64,000 bases of DNA from NCBI GenBank assembly GCA_026125795.1, contig JAHCKM010000001.1, forward strand, positions 1,984,001 to 2,048,000. Reading direction: 5' to 3'. A model generated the notes under the pieces. It saw only the letters and a list, made by a program, of their open reading frames with translations, had not been told where the DNA came from and searched no databases. Shown here one piece after another: positions 29,261 through 38,299 of the stretch (position 1 is its first letter; every line of letters starts with the position of its first letter). This DNA comes from Burkholderiaceae bacterium. GTDB lineage: Bacteria > Pseudomonadota > Gammaproteobacteria > Burkholderiales > Burkholderiaceae_C. The position numbers and the translations under genes are program-made.

Positions 29261-31288
29261 ATGTTCACCAAGATCCTCATTGCCAACCGCGGGGAGATCG
29301 CCTGCCGCGTCATCAAGACCGCCAAGAAGATGGGCATCGCCACCGTGGCGGTGTACTCCGAGGCCGATCGCGACGCCATGCAGGTGGAAATGGCCGACGA
29401 GGCGGTGCCGATCGGCCCGGCGCCGTCGCGCGAGAGCTACCTCGTGGCCGACAAGATCATCGACGCCGCGAAGAAGACCGGGGCGCAGGCGATCCATCCG
29501 GGCTACGGCTTCCTCAGCGAGAACGAAGACTTCGCGCGCCGGGTGGAGGCGGAAGGCCTGGTGTTCATCGGCCCGAAGCACCACTCGATCGCCGCCATGG
29601 GCGACAAGATCGCGTCGAAGAAGCTGGCCGGGGAGGCTTCGGTCAACACCATTCCCGGCTACAACGACGTGATCGAATCGCCCGAGCAGGCGGTGAGGAT
29701 CGCGCGCGAGATCGGCTATCCGGTGATGATCAAGGCCAGTGCTGGCGGCGGCGGCAAGGGCTTGCGCGTGGCATACGGCGACAAGGAAGCCTCTGATGGC
29801 TTCAGCTCGTGCCGCAACGAGGCCAAGGCCGCCTTCGGCGACGACCGCGTGTTCATCGAGAAGTTCGTCGAGAGCCCGCGGCACATCGAGATCCAGGTGC
29901 TGGGCGATGCGCACGGCAACGTGATCTACCTCAACGAGCGCGAGTGCTCGATCCAGCGCCGCCACCAGAAGGTGATCGAGGAGGCGCCTTCGCCGTTCAT
30001 TAGCGAGGCCACGCGCAAGGCGATGGGCGAGCAGGCGGTGGCGCTCGCCAAGGCGGTGAACTACCAGAGCGCGGGCACGGTGGAGTTCGTGGTCGGCAAG
30101 GACCAGAGCTTCTACTTCCTCGAGATGAACACGCGGCTGCAGGTCGAGCACCCGGTCACCGAGTGCATCACCGGGCTCGACCTCGTGGAGTTGATGATCC
30201 GCGTGGCGGCCGGTGAAAAGCTGCCCTTGAAGCAGGCCGACGTGCAACGCAACGGCTGGGCCATCGAGTGCCGCATCAACGCGGAGGACCCGCAGCGCGG
30301 TTTCCTGCCGTCCACCGGCCGGCTTTCGCGCTACCTGCCGCCCCCGACGCCCCAGGGCGGCGGCATCCGCGTGGACACGGGCGTCTATGAAGGCGGCGAG
30401 ATCCCGATCTACTACGACTCGATGATCGCCAAGCTGATCGTGCACGGCAACGATCGCGCGCAGGCGATTCGCCTGATGCGCGAGGCGCTCAACGGCTTCG
30501 TGATCCGCGGCATCTCGAGCAACATCGGTTTCCAGTCAGCGCTGCTGGGGCACCCCAAGTTCGTGGCCGGCGACTTCAACACCGGCTTCATCGCCGAGCA
30601 CTTCAGCCAGGGCTTTCGCATGGCCGACGTGCCGCACGACGACCCGTTGTTCCTGGTGGCGATGGCAGCGTTCGTGCGGCGCAAGGCGCGCGAGCGCTCG
30701 GCCGGCATCAGCGGCCAGCTGGCCGGCCACGGCGTGAAGAACCTGCCCAACCTGGTGGTCGTGGTGCTCAAGCCCGACGGGCGGCACGAGCACCACGCGG
30801 CGCGCATCGAGGGTTTCGACGCGGCGGCGACCAAAGCCGACGTCGTCATCGGCGAGCGGCGCTTCGCCATCCAGAGCCCGACACAACTCGGCGAGGTGCT
30901 TGTCACCGGCATCTGCAACGGCAAATCCTTCACCGCGCAGATCGAACGCGGCAGTGCCAAGCATCCGCTGGGCATTCGAGTCACGCACAATGGCCTGCAG
31001 ATCGAGGCGCTGGTGCTGCTTCCGCGCGCGGCCGAGCTGTTGAAGTTGATGCCGCACAAGGCGCCGCCTGATCTGAGCAAGTTCCTGCTGTCGCCGATGC
31101 CGGGGCTGCTGGTCGACGTGGTGGTGCAGCCCGGTCAGAAGGTGATGGCCGGCGAAAAGCTCGCGGTGATCGAGGCGATGAAGATGGAGAACATCCTGGT
31201 CGCCACGCAGGATGGCGAGGTGCGCGAGGTGCTGGCTCGGCGCGGCGAGAGCCTGACCGTCGACCAGCCGATCCTGGCGTTTGCCTGA
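29261..31288 (+). CDS. pccA: Propionyl-CoA carboxylase alpha (biotin carboxylase/biotin carrier) subunit
   Basis: The 675-residue subunit starts MFTKILIANRGEIACRVIKT. The biotin carboxylase part (residues 1 to about 450) has the ATP-grasp glycine loop KASAGGGGKGLRVAY and FLEMNTRLQVEHPVTE. The linker BT domain follows, and the C-terminal biotinyl domain carries VIEAMKMENILV, with the biotinylated Lys near residue 640. It makes methylmalonyl-CoA with PccB for the epimerase and mutase. Confidence 0.96.
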   Translation: MFTKILIANRGEIACRVIKTAKKMGIATVAVYSEADRDAMQVEMADEAVPIGPAPSRESYLVADKIIDAAKKTGAQAIHPGYGFLSENEDFARRVEAEGLVFIGPKHHSIAAMGDKIASKKLAGEASVNTIPGYNDVIESPEQAVRIAREIGYPVMIKASAGGGGKGLRVAYGDKEASDGFSSCRNEAKAAFGDDRVFIEKFVESPRHIEIQVLGDAHGNVIYLNERECSIQRRHQKVIEEAPSPFISEATRKAMGEQAVALAKAVNYQSAGTVEFVVGKDQSFYFLEMNTRLQVEHPVTECITGLDLVELMIRVAAGEKLPLKQADVQRNGWAIECRINAEDPQRGFLPSTGRLSRYLPPPTPQGGGIRVDTGVYEGGEIPIYYDSMIAKLIVHGNDRAQAIRLMREALNGFVIRGISSNIGFQSALLGHPKFVAGDFNTGFIAEHFSQGFRMADVPHDDPLFLVAMAAFVRRKARERSAGISGQLAGHGVKNLPNLVVVVLKPDGRHEHHAARIEGFDAAATKADVVIGERRFAIQSPTQLGEVLVTGICNGKSFTAQIERGSAKHPLGIRVTHNGLQIEALVLLPRAAELLKLMPHKAPPDLSKFLLSPMPGLLVDVVVQPGQKVMAGEKLAVIEAMKMENILVATQDGEVREVLARRGESLTVDQPILAFA

Positions 31289-31300
31289 AGGAGCGCCGCG

Positions 31301-31774
31301 ATGGACAAGCCGTTTCGCATCCTCGGGCTGCAGCAGATCGCCATCGGTGGGCCTGACAAACAGCGCCTGCGGACGCTGTGGGTCGACATGCTGGGTCTCT
31401 CGATCAAGGGCCATTTCGTCAGCGAACGCGAGAACGTGGACGAAGACATCTGTGCCATCGGCGATGGCGTGCACGAGGTCGAGATCGATCTGATGCAGCC
31501 GCTCGATCCCGACAAGAAGCCGGCCGTGCATCAAACGCCGCTCAACCACATCGGGCTGTGGGTCGATGACCTGCACAAAGCGGTCGAGTGGATGGCGGCG
31601 CACGGCGTGCGTTTTGCGCCCGGCGGCATCCGCAAGGGTGCGGCCGGCCACGACATCTGCTTCATGCATCCCAAGGGCAACGAGCAGTTCCCGATCGGAG
31701 GCGAGGGGGTGTTGATCGAACTGGTGCAGGCGCCGCCCGACGTCGTTGCAGCACTGAGTCGCAACCACATGTAG
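31301..31774 (+). CDS. VOC family protein, probable methylmalonyl-CoA epimerase with an altered metal ligand
   Basis: The 157-residue protein has two glyoxalase-fold repeats. Position (12 bp after pccA, last in the methylmalonyl-CoA operon) points to the epimerase that links carboxylase and mutase. The second-half His ([16 protein letters not shown]) and the C-terminal Glu (VLIELVQAP) are conserved. The usual first-strand His ligand is replaced by Gln ([13 protein letters not shown]), and the acidic/Gln ligand region reads [10 protein letters not shown]. So either the metal site is modified or the protein has another VOC function. The name is therefore tentative. Confidence 0.75.
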   Translation: MDKPFRILGLQQIAIGGPDKQRLRTLWVDMLGLSIKGHFVSERENVDEDICAIGDGVHEVEIDLMQPLDPDKKPAVHQTPLNHIGLWVDDLHKAVEWMAAHGVRFAPGGIRKGAAGHDICFMHPKGNEQFPIGGEGVLIELVQAPPDVVAALSRNHM

Positions 31775-31850
31775 CGAGCGGGGCTTTCGCGCACGCTGTT
31801 TGCCGGCGACGCCGGTCGCCCTCCGGGGGCTGCGCCTCACCCGCTCGACC

Positions 31851-32660
31851 ATGCCCTTCGTCGCATTCAACCGCATCGCGCGCGCGGCCGCCGCGCCTGC
31901 ATCGTTGCTCATGTTCCTGCCGCCGGCGCTCGCCGAGTTGGCGCCGCCTCCCAAGGATGGGCTGTGGCGCGGCATCGCCGGTGCCGCGCTGTCGGCCACA
32001 TCGGGCAACACCAGGACGTCCTCGGTCGTGCTCAGCACCGACGCGGTGCGCGCCACCGGGCATGACAAGATGGCGCTCGGTGCGGTGGTGAACCATGCCC
32101 GTGGCAGGGACGAGGACGGCGAGCGCGTCACAACGGCCGACAAGGCGAGCGGCTTCGGCCAATACGACCGCGATTTCGCGCCGCGTTGGTTCGGCTTTGG
32201 CCGTCTCGCGTACGACCGCGATGCGCTGATCGACCTGTCCTCGCGCCACACGGCCACCATCGGCGTGGGCCATCGGCTGGTCGACAACGACATCAACACG
32301 TTCACGCTGTCGGGTGGCGCCGGTTACCTGGTCGAGCGCTACAACACGCCGCAGACCATCGCCGACGAAACCGACACGCGCTTCGGCCGGCCGACCGCGT
32401 TCCTCGCCGAGGAGTCGGCGCACAAGCTGAGCGCCACCACGTCGCTGAAGCAGCGCCTGGAAGCTGCATCGGCATTGGACGGCAGCGGCAGCGTGCTGTG
32501 GAAGTTCAACGCCAACCTCGACGTGGCCATCAACAAGTCGCTCAGCCTGGCGGTCGGCGTGATCGACACCTACAACACCGAGCCGCCTCAGGGCGCCGCC
32601 AAGAACGACCTCAGTGTCTTCACCGGCATCAACTTCAGATTCGGCGCGGCGCCGCCCTGA
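31851..32660 (+). CDS. DUF481 outer-membrane beta-barrel protein
   Basis: The 269-residue protein has a signal peptide (hydrophobic core LLMFLPPALA) and a mature part with alternating strands typical of DUF481/YdiY proteins: GNTRTSSVVLSTDAVRATG, FGFGRLAYDRDALIDL, LSGGAGYLVERYNT, ending INFRFG, with an aromatic near the C-terminus as in outer-membrane barrels. Function is unknown. The start ATG 31851 is chosen because the signal peptide begins there. A strong hairpin follows the gene. Confidence 0.8.
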   Translation: MPFVAFNRIARAAAAPASLLMFLPPALAELAPPPKDGLWRGIAGAALSATSGNTRTSSVVLSTDAVRATGHDKMALGAVVNHARGRDEDGERVTTADKASGFGQYDRDFAPRWFGFGRLAYDRDALIDLSSRHTATIGVGHRLVDNDINTFTLSGGAGYLVERYNTPQTIADETDTRFGRPTAFLAEESAHKLSATTSLKQRLEAASALDGSGSVLWKFNANLDVAINKSLSLAVGVIDTYNTEPPQGAAKNDLSVFTGINFRFGAAPP

Positions 32661-32674
32661 GGGTTTGGACGCAT

Positions 32675-32701
32675 CGAGCCTTCGCCATCGGCGAAGGCTC
32701 G
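32675..32701 (+). terminator. Hairpin after the DUF481 gene
   Basis: CGAGCCTTCGCC/GGCGAAGGCTCG (32675-32686 with 32690-32701) is a perfect 12-bp stem with an ATC loop, 14 bp after the stop codon. No U-tract follows, so it is a probable rather than certain terminator. Confidence 0.55.
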
Positions 32702-32769
32702 GTTCACAATTGCCGGACCGACACTGAACGCGACGCGGCGATGATGGGAGTCCGCGCGCGCCGGACGCG

Positions 32770-33660
32770 ATGCGCTTCGACCTCGTCACGCTGAATCTCG
32801 TGCTCGCCATTGCCGACACTCGCAGCATCACACGCGGCGCCGCGCGCGAGAACCTCGCGCTCGCCGCCGCCAGCAAGCGCCTGTCCGATCTGGAGTCGCG
32901 CCTCGGGGTCAGCCTGTTTCAGCGGCGCGCGCGCGGTGTCGAGCCCACCGAAGCGGGGCGCGCGCTGTTGCGCCACATCCGCACGCTACACGCCTCGTTG
33001 CACGCGCTGGAGAGCGAAGTGGCGGAGTTCTCGCGCGGCATCAAAGGTCACCTGCGCGTGGCGGCCAATGCCAGCGCGATCGCCGAGCATCTGCCGGCCG
33101 ATCTGGCGCGCTTTGCCAAGGCCAACCCCGGCATTCGCATCAGCCTGGAGGAGATGACCAGCGTCGACGTGCAGAGTGCTGTGGTCGATGGCCGCGCCGA
33201 TGCGGGCGTCTTTGTCGCGCCGGCACGCGAATCCGCCCTGGACTGCCGGCCTTACCGCGACGGCACGCTGGCGATCCTGGTGCCGCGAGGCCATGCTCTG
33301 GCGCGGCGCAGCGGCCACCGCTTCGACGTACTGCTCGATCACGACATCGTCGGGCTGCATGCCGGCGCCGCGGCGCAGGAGCAGATGCGCGAACGCGCCC
33401 AGGCGCTCGGCCGCACGCTGGATGCCCGCATGCAGGTGCACGGCTTCGATGCCATCGCGCAACTGGTGGAGGCCGGCCTTGGCGTCGCGGTGCTGCCGGC
33501 CGCCGTGGCGCAGCGCTTTGCCAAGGTGTTTCGCGTGCAGCCGCTGAAGCTCAACGAAGACTGGGCGCAGCGGCATTACCTGCTGGCTGCGCGCCGCCAG
33601 GACGTGCTGCCGCCGACGCTGCAGCGCTTCATCGAAGCCCTGGCGCGCAAGCCCGCCTGA
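32770..33660 (+). CDS. LysR-family transcriptional regulator
   Basis: The 296-residue protein has an N-terminal LysR helix-turn-helix ([20 protein letters not shown], then [19 protein letters not shown]) and a periplasmic-binding-protein-like effector domain ([39 protein letters not shown]). It stands 40 bp upstream of leuC on the same strand. Its target is not evident; LysR genes are usually divergent from their target, and leuC is not. An ATG two bases after the GCGCGCCGGACGCG stretch is the start; no strong ribosome site is seen. Confidence 0.88.
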   Translation: MRFDLVTLNLVLAIADTRSITRGAARENLALAAASKRLSDLESRLGVSLFQRRARGVEPTEAGRALLRHIRTLHASLHALESEVAEFSRGIKGHLRVAANASAIAEHLPADLARFAKANPGIRISLEEMTSVDVQSAVVDGRADAGVFVAPARESALDCRPYRDGTLAILVPRGHALARRSGHRFDVLLDHDIVGLHAGAAAQEQMRERAQALGRTLDARMQVHGFDAIAQLVEAGLGVAVLPAAVAQRFAKVFRVQPLKLNEDWAQRHYLLAARRQDVLPPTLQRFIEALARKPA

Positions 33661-33700
33661 TCCGGTTCACACTTGCCATTGGCGCACACCACCCACGACC

Positions 33701-35125
33701 ATGACCGCCCGCACGCTGTACGACAAGCTCTGGGACGACCACGTCGTCCACACCGAGGAGGACGGCACCGCCATCCTCTACATCGACCGCCATCTGGTGC
33801 ACGAGGTCACCAGCCCGCAGGCCTACGAGGGTCTGCGCCTGGCCGGCCGCAAGGTATGGCGCACCAGTTCGGTGGTGGCCACGGCCGACCACAACACGCC
33901 CACCACCGGCTGGGAGCGCGGCTATGACGGCATCGTCGATCCCACCAGCAAGCTGCAGATCGTGACGCTCGATGCCAACATCAAAGCCAACGGGGCGGCG
34001 GCGTACTTTCCGTTCCTCGACAAGCGGCAGGGCATCGTGCATGTGATCGGGCCGGAGAACGGCGCCACGCTGCCCGGCATGACGGTGGTGTGCGGCGACT
34101 CGCACACCAGCACGCACGGCGCGTTCGGCGCGCTGGCCTTCGGCATCGGCACCAGCGAGGTCGAGCACGTGCTGGCCACGCAGACCCTGCTGGCCAAGAA
34201 GATGAAGAACCTGCTGATCAAGGTCGACGGTGTGCTGCCCAAGGGCTGCAGCGCCAAGGACATCGTGCTGGCGATCATCGGCCGCATCGGCACTGCCGGC
34301 GGCACCGGCTGCACGATCGAGTTCGGCGGATCGGCGATCCGCGCGCTGTCGATGGAAGGCCGCATGACGGTGTGCAACATGGCCATCGAGGCGGGTGCGC
34401 GCGCGGGCCTGGTGGCCGTTGACGAGGCCACCATCGGGTACGTGAAGGGCCGTCCGTTCGCGCCGCGGGGCGTTGAGTGGGATCAGGCGGTGACCCACTG
34501 GCGCACGCTGCAATCCGACCCGGGCGCCAGGTTCGACAAGGTGGTCGAACTCGACGCGGCGCAGATTCGTCCGCAAGTCACCTGGGGCACGTCGCCCGAG
34601 ATGGTGCTGTCGATCGAGGATCGTGTGCCCGACCCTGACCGGGAGAAAGACGCCACGCGGCGCGATGCCATCGAACGCGCTCTGGTCTATATGGGCCTCA
34701 CACCGAACAAGCCGCTGGCCGACATCGGCATCGACAAGGTGTTCATCGGCTCGTGCACCAACAGCCGCATCGAAGACCTGCGCGAGGCCGCCGCGATCGT
34801 GCGCCGCATCGGTCAGCGCGTGGCGCCCAGCGTGAAGCTCGCGATGGTCGTGCCGGGCTCGGGCCTGGTGAAGGCGCAGGCCGAGAAGGAAGGCCTGCAC
34901 GAGATCTTCAAGGCCGCCGGTTTCGAGTGGCGCGAGCCCGGCTGCTCGATGTGCCTGGCGATGAACGCCGATCGCCTCGAGCCCGGCGAGCGTTGTGCCT
35001 CCACCAGCAACCGCAACTTCGAGGGGCGCCAGGGTGCCGGCGGCCGCACGCATCTGGTGAGCCCGGCGATGGCGGCAGCCGCGGCACTGAACGGGCACTT
35101 CGTCGACGTGCGCCGTTTCGCCTGA
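33701..35125 (+). CDS. leuC: 3-isopropylmalate dehydratase large subunit
   Basis: The 474-residue subunit, with LeuD, isomerises 2- and 3-isopropylmalate. Its [4Fe-4S] cysteines are in [13 protein letters not shown] and GCSMCLAMN. The active-site segment [20 protein letters not shown] is conserved. leuC, leuD and leuB are contiguous, as is usual in Burkholderiales. Confidence 0.97.
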   Translation: MTARTLYDKLWDDHVVHTEEDGTAILYIDRHLVHEVTSPQAYEGLRLAGRKVWRTSSVVATADHNTPTTGWERGYDGIVDPTSKLQIVTLDANIKANGAAAYFPFLDKRQGIVHVIGPENGATLPGMTVVCGDSHTSTHGAFGALAFGIGTSEVEHVLATQTLLAKKMKNLLIKVDGVLPKGCSAKDIVLAIIGRIGTAGGTGCTIEFGGSAIRALSMEGRMTVCNMAIEAGARAGLVAVDEATIGYVKGRPFAPRGVEWDQAVTHWRTLQSDPGARFDKVVELDAAQIRPQVTWGTSPEMVLSIEDRVPDPDREKDATRRDAIERALVYMGLTPNKPLADIGIDKVFIGSCTNSRIEDLREAAAIVRRIGQRVAPSVKLAMVVPGSGLVKAQAEKEGLHEIFKAAGFEWREPGCSMCLAMNADRLEPGERCASTSNRNFEGRQGAGGRTHLVSPAMAAAAALNGHFVDVRRFA

Positions 35126-35143
35126 ATGCAGGGAGTCGTCCAC

Positions 35144-35791
35144 ATGCAAGCCTTCACCGTGCACAAGGGCCTGGTCGCGCCAATGGACCGTGCCAACGTC
35201 GACACCGACGCCATCATCCCGAAGCAGTTCCTCAAGTCGATCGCGCGTTCGGGCTTTGGGCCGAACTTGTTCGACGCCTGGCGCTACCTCGACCCCGGCG
35301 AGCCGGGGCATGATCCCGCATCGCGCAAGCCCAACCCCGATTTCGTGCTGAACCAGCCGCGCTACCAGGGCGCGTCGATCCTGCTGGCGCGAGAGAACTT
35401 CGGCTGCGGCTCGAGCCGCGAGCATGCGCCATGGGCGCTGGAGCAATACGGCTTTCGCGCGTTGATCGCGCCGAGTTATGCCGACATCTTCTTCAACAAC
35501 TGCTTCAAGAACGGGCTGTTGCCGATTCAGCTGCCGGCCGACCAGGTGGCGCGGCTGTTCGACGAGGTGGCCGGCTTCGTCGGCTACCAGCTCACGATCG
35601 ACCTGCCGCGCCAGGTCATCGTGAAGCCAGACGGCAGCGAGATCGCGTTCGACGTGCAGCCGTTTCGCAAGTACTGCCTCGTCAACGGCTTCGACGACAT
35701 CGGGCTCACGCTGCGCCACGCCGACAAGATCCGTGCGTTCGAGGCCGAACGCCTGGCGCGCCAGCCCTGGCTCGCCAATCGTCCCACTTGA
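35144..35791 (+). CDS. leuD: 3-isopropylmalate dehydratase small subunit
   Basis: The 215-residue swivel-domain subunit shows [15 protein letters not shown] and [16 protein letters not shown], both diagnostic of LeuD. The start MQAFTVHKG at 35144 is preferred over ATG 35126 because of the family N-terminus and an upstream GGGAG. It is 18 bp after leuC. Confidence 0.96.
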   Translation: MQAFTVHKGLVAPMDRANVDTDAIIPKQFLKSIARSGFGPNLFDAWRYLDPGEPGHDPASRKPNPDFVLNQPRYQGASILLARENFGCGSSREHAPWALEQYGFRALIAPSYADIFFNNCFKNGLLPIQLPADQVARLFDEVAGFVGYQLTIDLPRQVIVKPDGSEIAFDVQPFRKYCLVNGFDDIGLTLRHADKIRAFEAERLARQPWLANRPT

Positions 35792-35805
35792 AAGCCATAT
35801 CCCCC

Positions 35806-36897
35806 ATGAAGATCGCAGTGTTGCCGGGTGACGGCATCGGCCAAGAGATCGTCGCGCAGGCGGTGCGTGTGTTGCGCGCGCTGGAGCTCAAGGTGGAGCT
35901 CGAAGAGGCGCTCGTCGGCGGCGCGGCCTACGAGGCGCATGGCCATCCGCTGCCCGAATCGACGCTCGAGCTCGCCAAGGCGGCAGACGCGGTTCTTTTC
36001 GGGGCCGTGGGCGACTGGAAGTACGACAAGCTCGAGCGATCGCTCAGGCCCGAGCAGGCGATTCTCGGGTTGCGCAAGCACCTGGGGCTGTTCGCCAACT
36101 TTCGCCCGGCCATCTGCTACGAGCAGCTCACGCACGCTTCGAGCCTGAAGCCCGAGCTGGTCTCGGGGCTCGACATCCTCATCATCCGCGAGCTTACCGG
36201 CGACATCTACTTCGGCCAGCCGCGCGGCCGCCGCAAGGCGCCCGACGGCACGTTCGCCGGTGCCGACGAGGCGTTCGACACCATGCGCTACACCCGCCCG
36301 GAGATCGAGCGCATCGCCCGGGTGGCTTTTGAAGCCGCCCGCAAGCGCCGCGGCAGGTTGACCAGCGTCGACAAGGCCAACGTGCTGGAGACCTTCCAGT
36401 TCTGGAAGGACGTGGTCACCGAGGTGCACAAGGACTACCCCGACGTCGCGCTCGACCACATGTACGTCGACAACGCGGCAATGCAGCTGGTGCGCGCGCC
36501 CAGGAGCTTTGACGTGATCGTCACCGGCAACATGTTCGGTGACATCCTGTCCGACGAAGCGGCCATGCTGACCGGCTCGATCGGCATGCTGCCGTCGGCA
36601 TCGCTTGACTCAAGCCAAAAAGGTCTCTACGAGCCGAGCCACGGCAGCGCGCCGGACATTGCTGGAAAGAATCTGGCCAATCCTCTGGCTACAATCTTGT
36701 CCATGGCCATGATGCTGCGCTTCACGTTGAACCAGCCCGAGTCGGCAGACCGGGTGGAAGCAGCGGTGCGCCACGTGCTGCAGCAGGGTCTGCGCACGGC
36801 CGACATCTGGTCCGAAGGCACGACAAAGGTGGGCACGCGCGAAATGGGCGACGCCGTCGTCGCGGCCATCACCAAAACCATCACCAAGAAGAGCTAG
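35806..36897 (+). CDS. leuB: 3-isopropylmalate dehydrogenase
   Basis: The 363-residue NAD-dependent enzyme starts [16 protein letters not shown]. Active-site segments are [29 protein letters not shown] (Lys), and [17 protein letters not shown] (Asp pair). The NAD-binding [14 protein letters not shown] is present. It completes leuCDB. Confidence 0.97.
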   Translation: MKIAVLPGDGIGQEIVAQAVRVLRALELKVELEEALVGGAAYEAHGHPLPESTLELAKAADAVLFGAVGDWKYDKLERSLRPEQAILGLRKHLGLFANFRPAICYEQLTHASSLKPELVSGLDILIIRELTGDIYFGQPRGRRKAPDGTFAGADEAFDTMRYTRPEIERIARVAFEAARKRRGRLTSVDKANVLETFQFWKDVVTEVHKDYPDVALDHMYVDNAAMQLVRAPRSFDVIVTGNMFGDILSDEAAMLTGSIGMLPSASLDSSQKGLYEPSHGSAPDIAGKNLANPLATILSMAMMLRFTLNQPESADRVEAAVRHVLQQGLRTADIWSEGTTKVGTREMGDAVVAAITKTITKKS

Positions 36898-36984
36898 CAG
36901 CTCCCGGTTCGTCTCGCCCGCTATTCCTGCAACCGGCGAACGAGCCGGGTGGCAAGGATTCAACGCAACGAAAGGGCGACTGAA

Positions 36985-38112
36985 ATGGCACTGGTAGGAA
37001 TCGTCGGTTGGCGCGGCATGGTCGGCTCCGTGCTGATGGAGCGCATGCAGGCGGAGAACGACTTTGCGTTGTTCGAGCCGTTGTTCTTCTCCACCAGCAA
37101 TGCCGGCGGCGCCGCGCCGGCGCAGGCCAAGAACGAAAAGAAGCTGGTCGACGCGCAAGACCTGAAGGCGCTCGCGCGCTGCGACATCGTCGTCACCGCC
37201 CAAGGCGGCGACTACACCAACGAGGTGTTCCCCAAGCTGCGCGCGGCCGGATGGAAGGGCCACTGGATCGACGCCGCGTCGGCGCTGCGCATGAAGGACG
37301 ACGCGGTCATCATCCTCGACCCGGTCAACATGCCGGTGATCAAGAACGCTCTCGCCAGCGGGAACAAGAACTGGATCGGCGGCAATTGCACGGTGAGCTG
37401 CATGCTGATGGGCGTGGGCGCGCTGTTCAAGGCCGGGCTGGTCGAGTGGATGAGCACGATGACGTACCAGGCCGCTTCGGGTGGCGGCGCGCAGCACATG
37501 CGCGAGATGCTGGTGCAGTACGGCGCGCTCAACGCCGAGGTGAGGTCGCTGCTCGACAACCCGGCCAGCGCGATCCTCGAGATCGATCGCAAGGTGCTGG
37601 CGCGTCAGCAGGCGATGACCGGCGCTGAGGTCGAGCACGTCGGCGTGCCGCTCGGTGGCTCCCTCGTGCCGTGGATCGACAAGGACATGGGCAATGGCCA
37701 GAGCCGCGAAGAGTGGAAGGGCATGGCCGAGACCAACAAGATCCTCGGCCGCGGTCCCGGCTTCGACACGGCAGCCGTGCCGGTCGACGGCGTGTGCGTG
37801 CGCGTCGGTTCGATGCGCTGCCACAGCCAGGCGTTGCACTTCAAGCTCACGCGCGACGTGCCGGTGGCCGACATCGAGGCGATGATCGCGGCCGACAACC
37901 CCTGGGCCAAGGTCGTGCCCAACGAGCGCGAGGCGACGCTGCGTCAACTCACGCCCGTGGCGGTGACCGGCACCATGGACATACCGGTTGGACGCATCCG
38001 CAAGCTCGCCATGGGGCCGCAGCACCTCGCGGCGTTCACCATTGGTGATCAGTTGCTCTGGGGCGCAGCGGAGCCGCTTCGTAGAATGCTCAGGCTGCTG
38101 CTGGAGGCATGA
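36985..38112 (+). CDS. asd: Aspartate-semialdehyde dehydrogenase
   Basis: The 375-residue enzyme reduces aspartyl phosphate on the way to lysine, threonine and methionine. It has the NADP-binding [18 protein letters not shown], the catalytic Cys in [14 protein letters not shown], and the [15 protein letters not shown] segment of the Gram-negative type. The start MALVGIVGW with AAAGGG upstream is preferred over an ATG 12 codons earlier. It lies 87 bp after leuB. Confidence 0.96.
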   Translation: MALVGIVGWRGMVGSVLMERMQAENDFALFEPLFFSTSNAGGAAPAQAKNEKKLVDAQDLKALARCDIVVTAQGGDYTNEVFPKLRAAGWKGHWIDAASALRMKDDAVIILDPVNMPVIKNALASGNKNWIGGNCTVSCMLMGVGALFKAGLVEWMSTMTYQAASGGGAQHMREMLVQYGALNAEVRSLLDNPASAILEIDRKVLARQQAMTGAEVEHVGVPLGGSLVPWIDKDMGNGQSREEWKGMAETNKILGRGPGFDTAAVPVDGVCVRVGSMRCHSQALHFKLTRDVPVADIEAMIAADNPWAKVVPNEREATLRQLTPVAVTGTMDIPVGRIRKLAMGPQHLAAFTIGDQLLWGAAEPLRRMLRLLLEA

Positions 38113-38185
38113 CGTTCGGATGAGGCATCGTACGCAACGTTGTCCGACGGCAACAAACGGCGACAGGAGGCCGAGCGCGGGAGAT

Positions 38186-38243
38186 TTGACACAAACGTCA
38201 GCTTTTGCATGAGCTTGTCAGCCTATATGCTTGATGTTATTGT
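38186..38243 (+). promoter_or_regulatory. Candidate promoter(s) for fimV
   Basis: The asd-fimV gap contains a perfect TTGACA (38186-38191) and, further on, TTGTCA (38215-38220) followed after 17 bp by TATTGT (38238-38243). The second pair is the better spaced. This A+T-richer stretch is unusual for the region and lies about 60 bp upstream of fimV. Confidence 0.35.
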
Positions 38244-38299
38244 GGTTTCGACGAGTTACCCGCGACCGAGGTGAAACGCTCGAGCTGCACCACCTGTGA

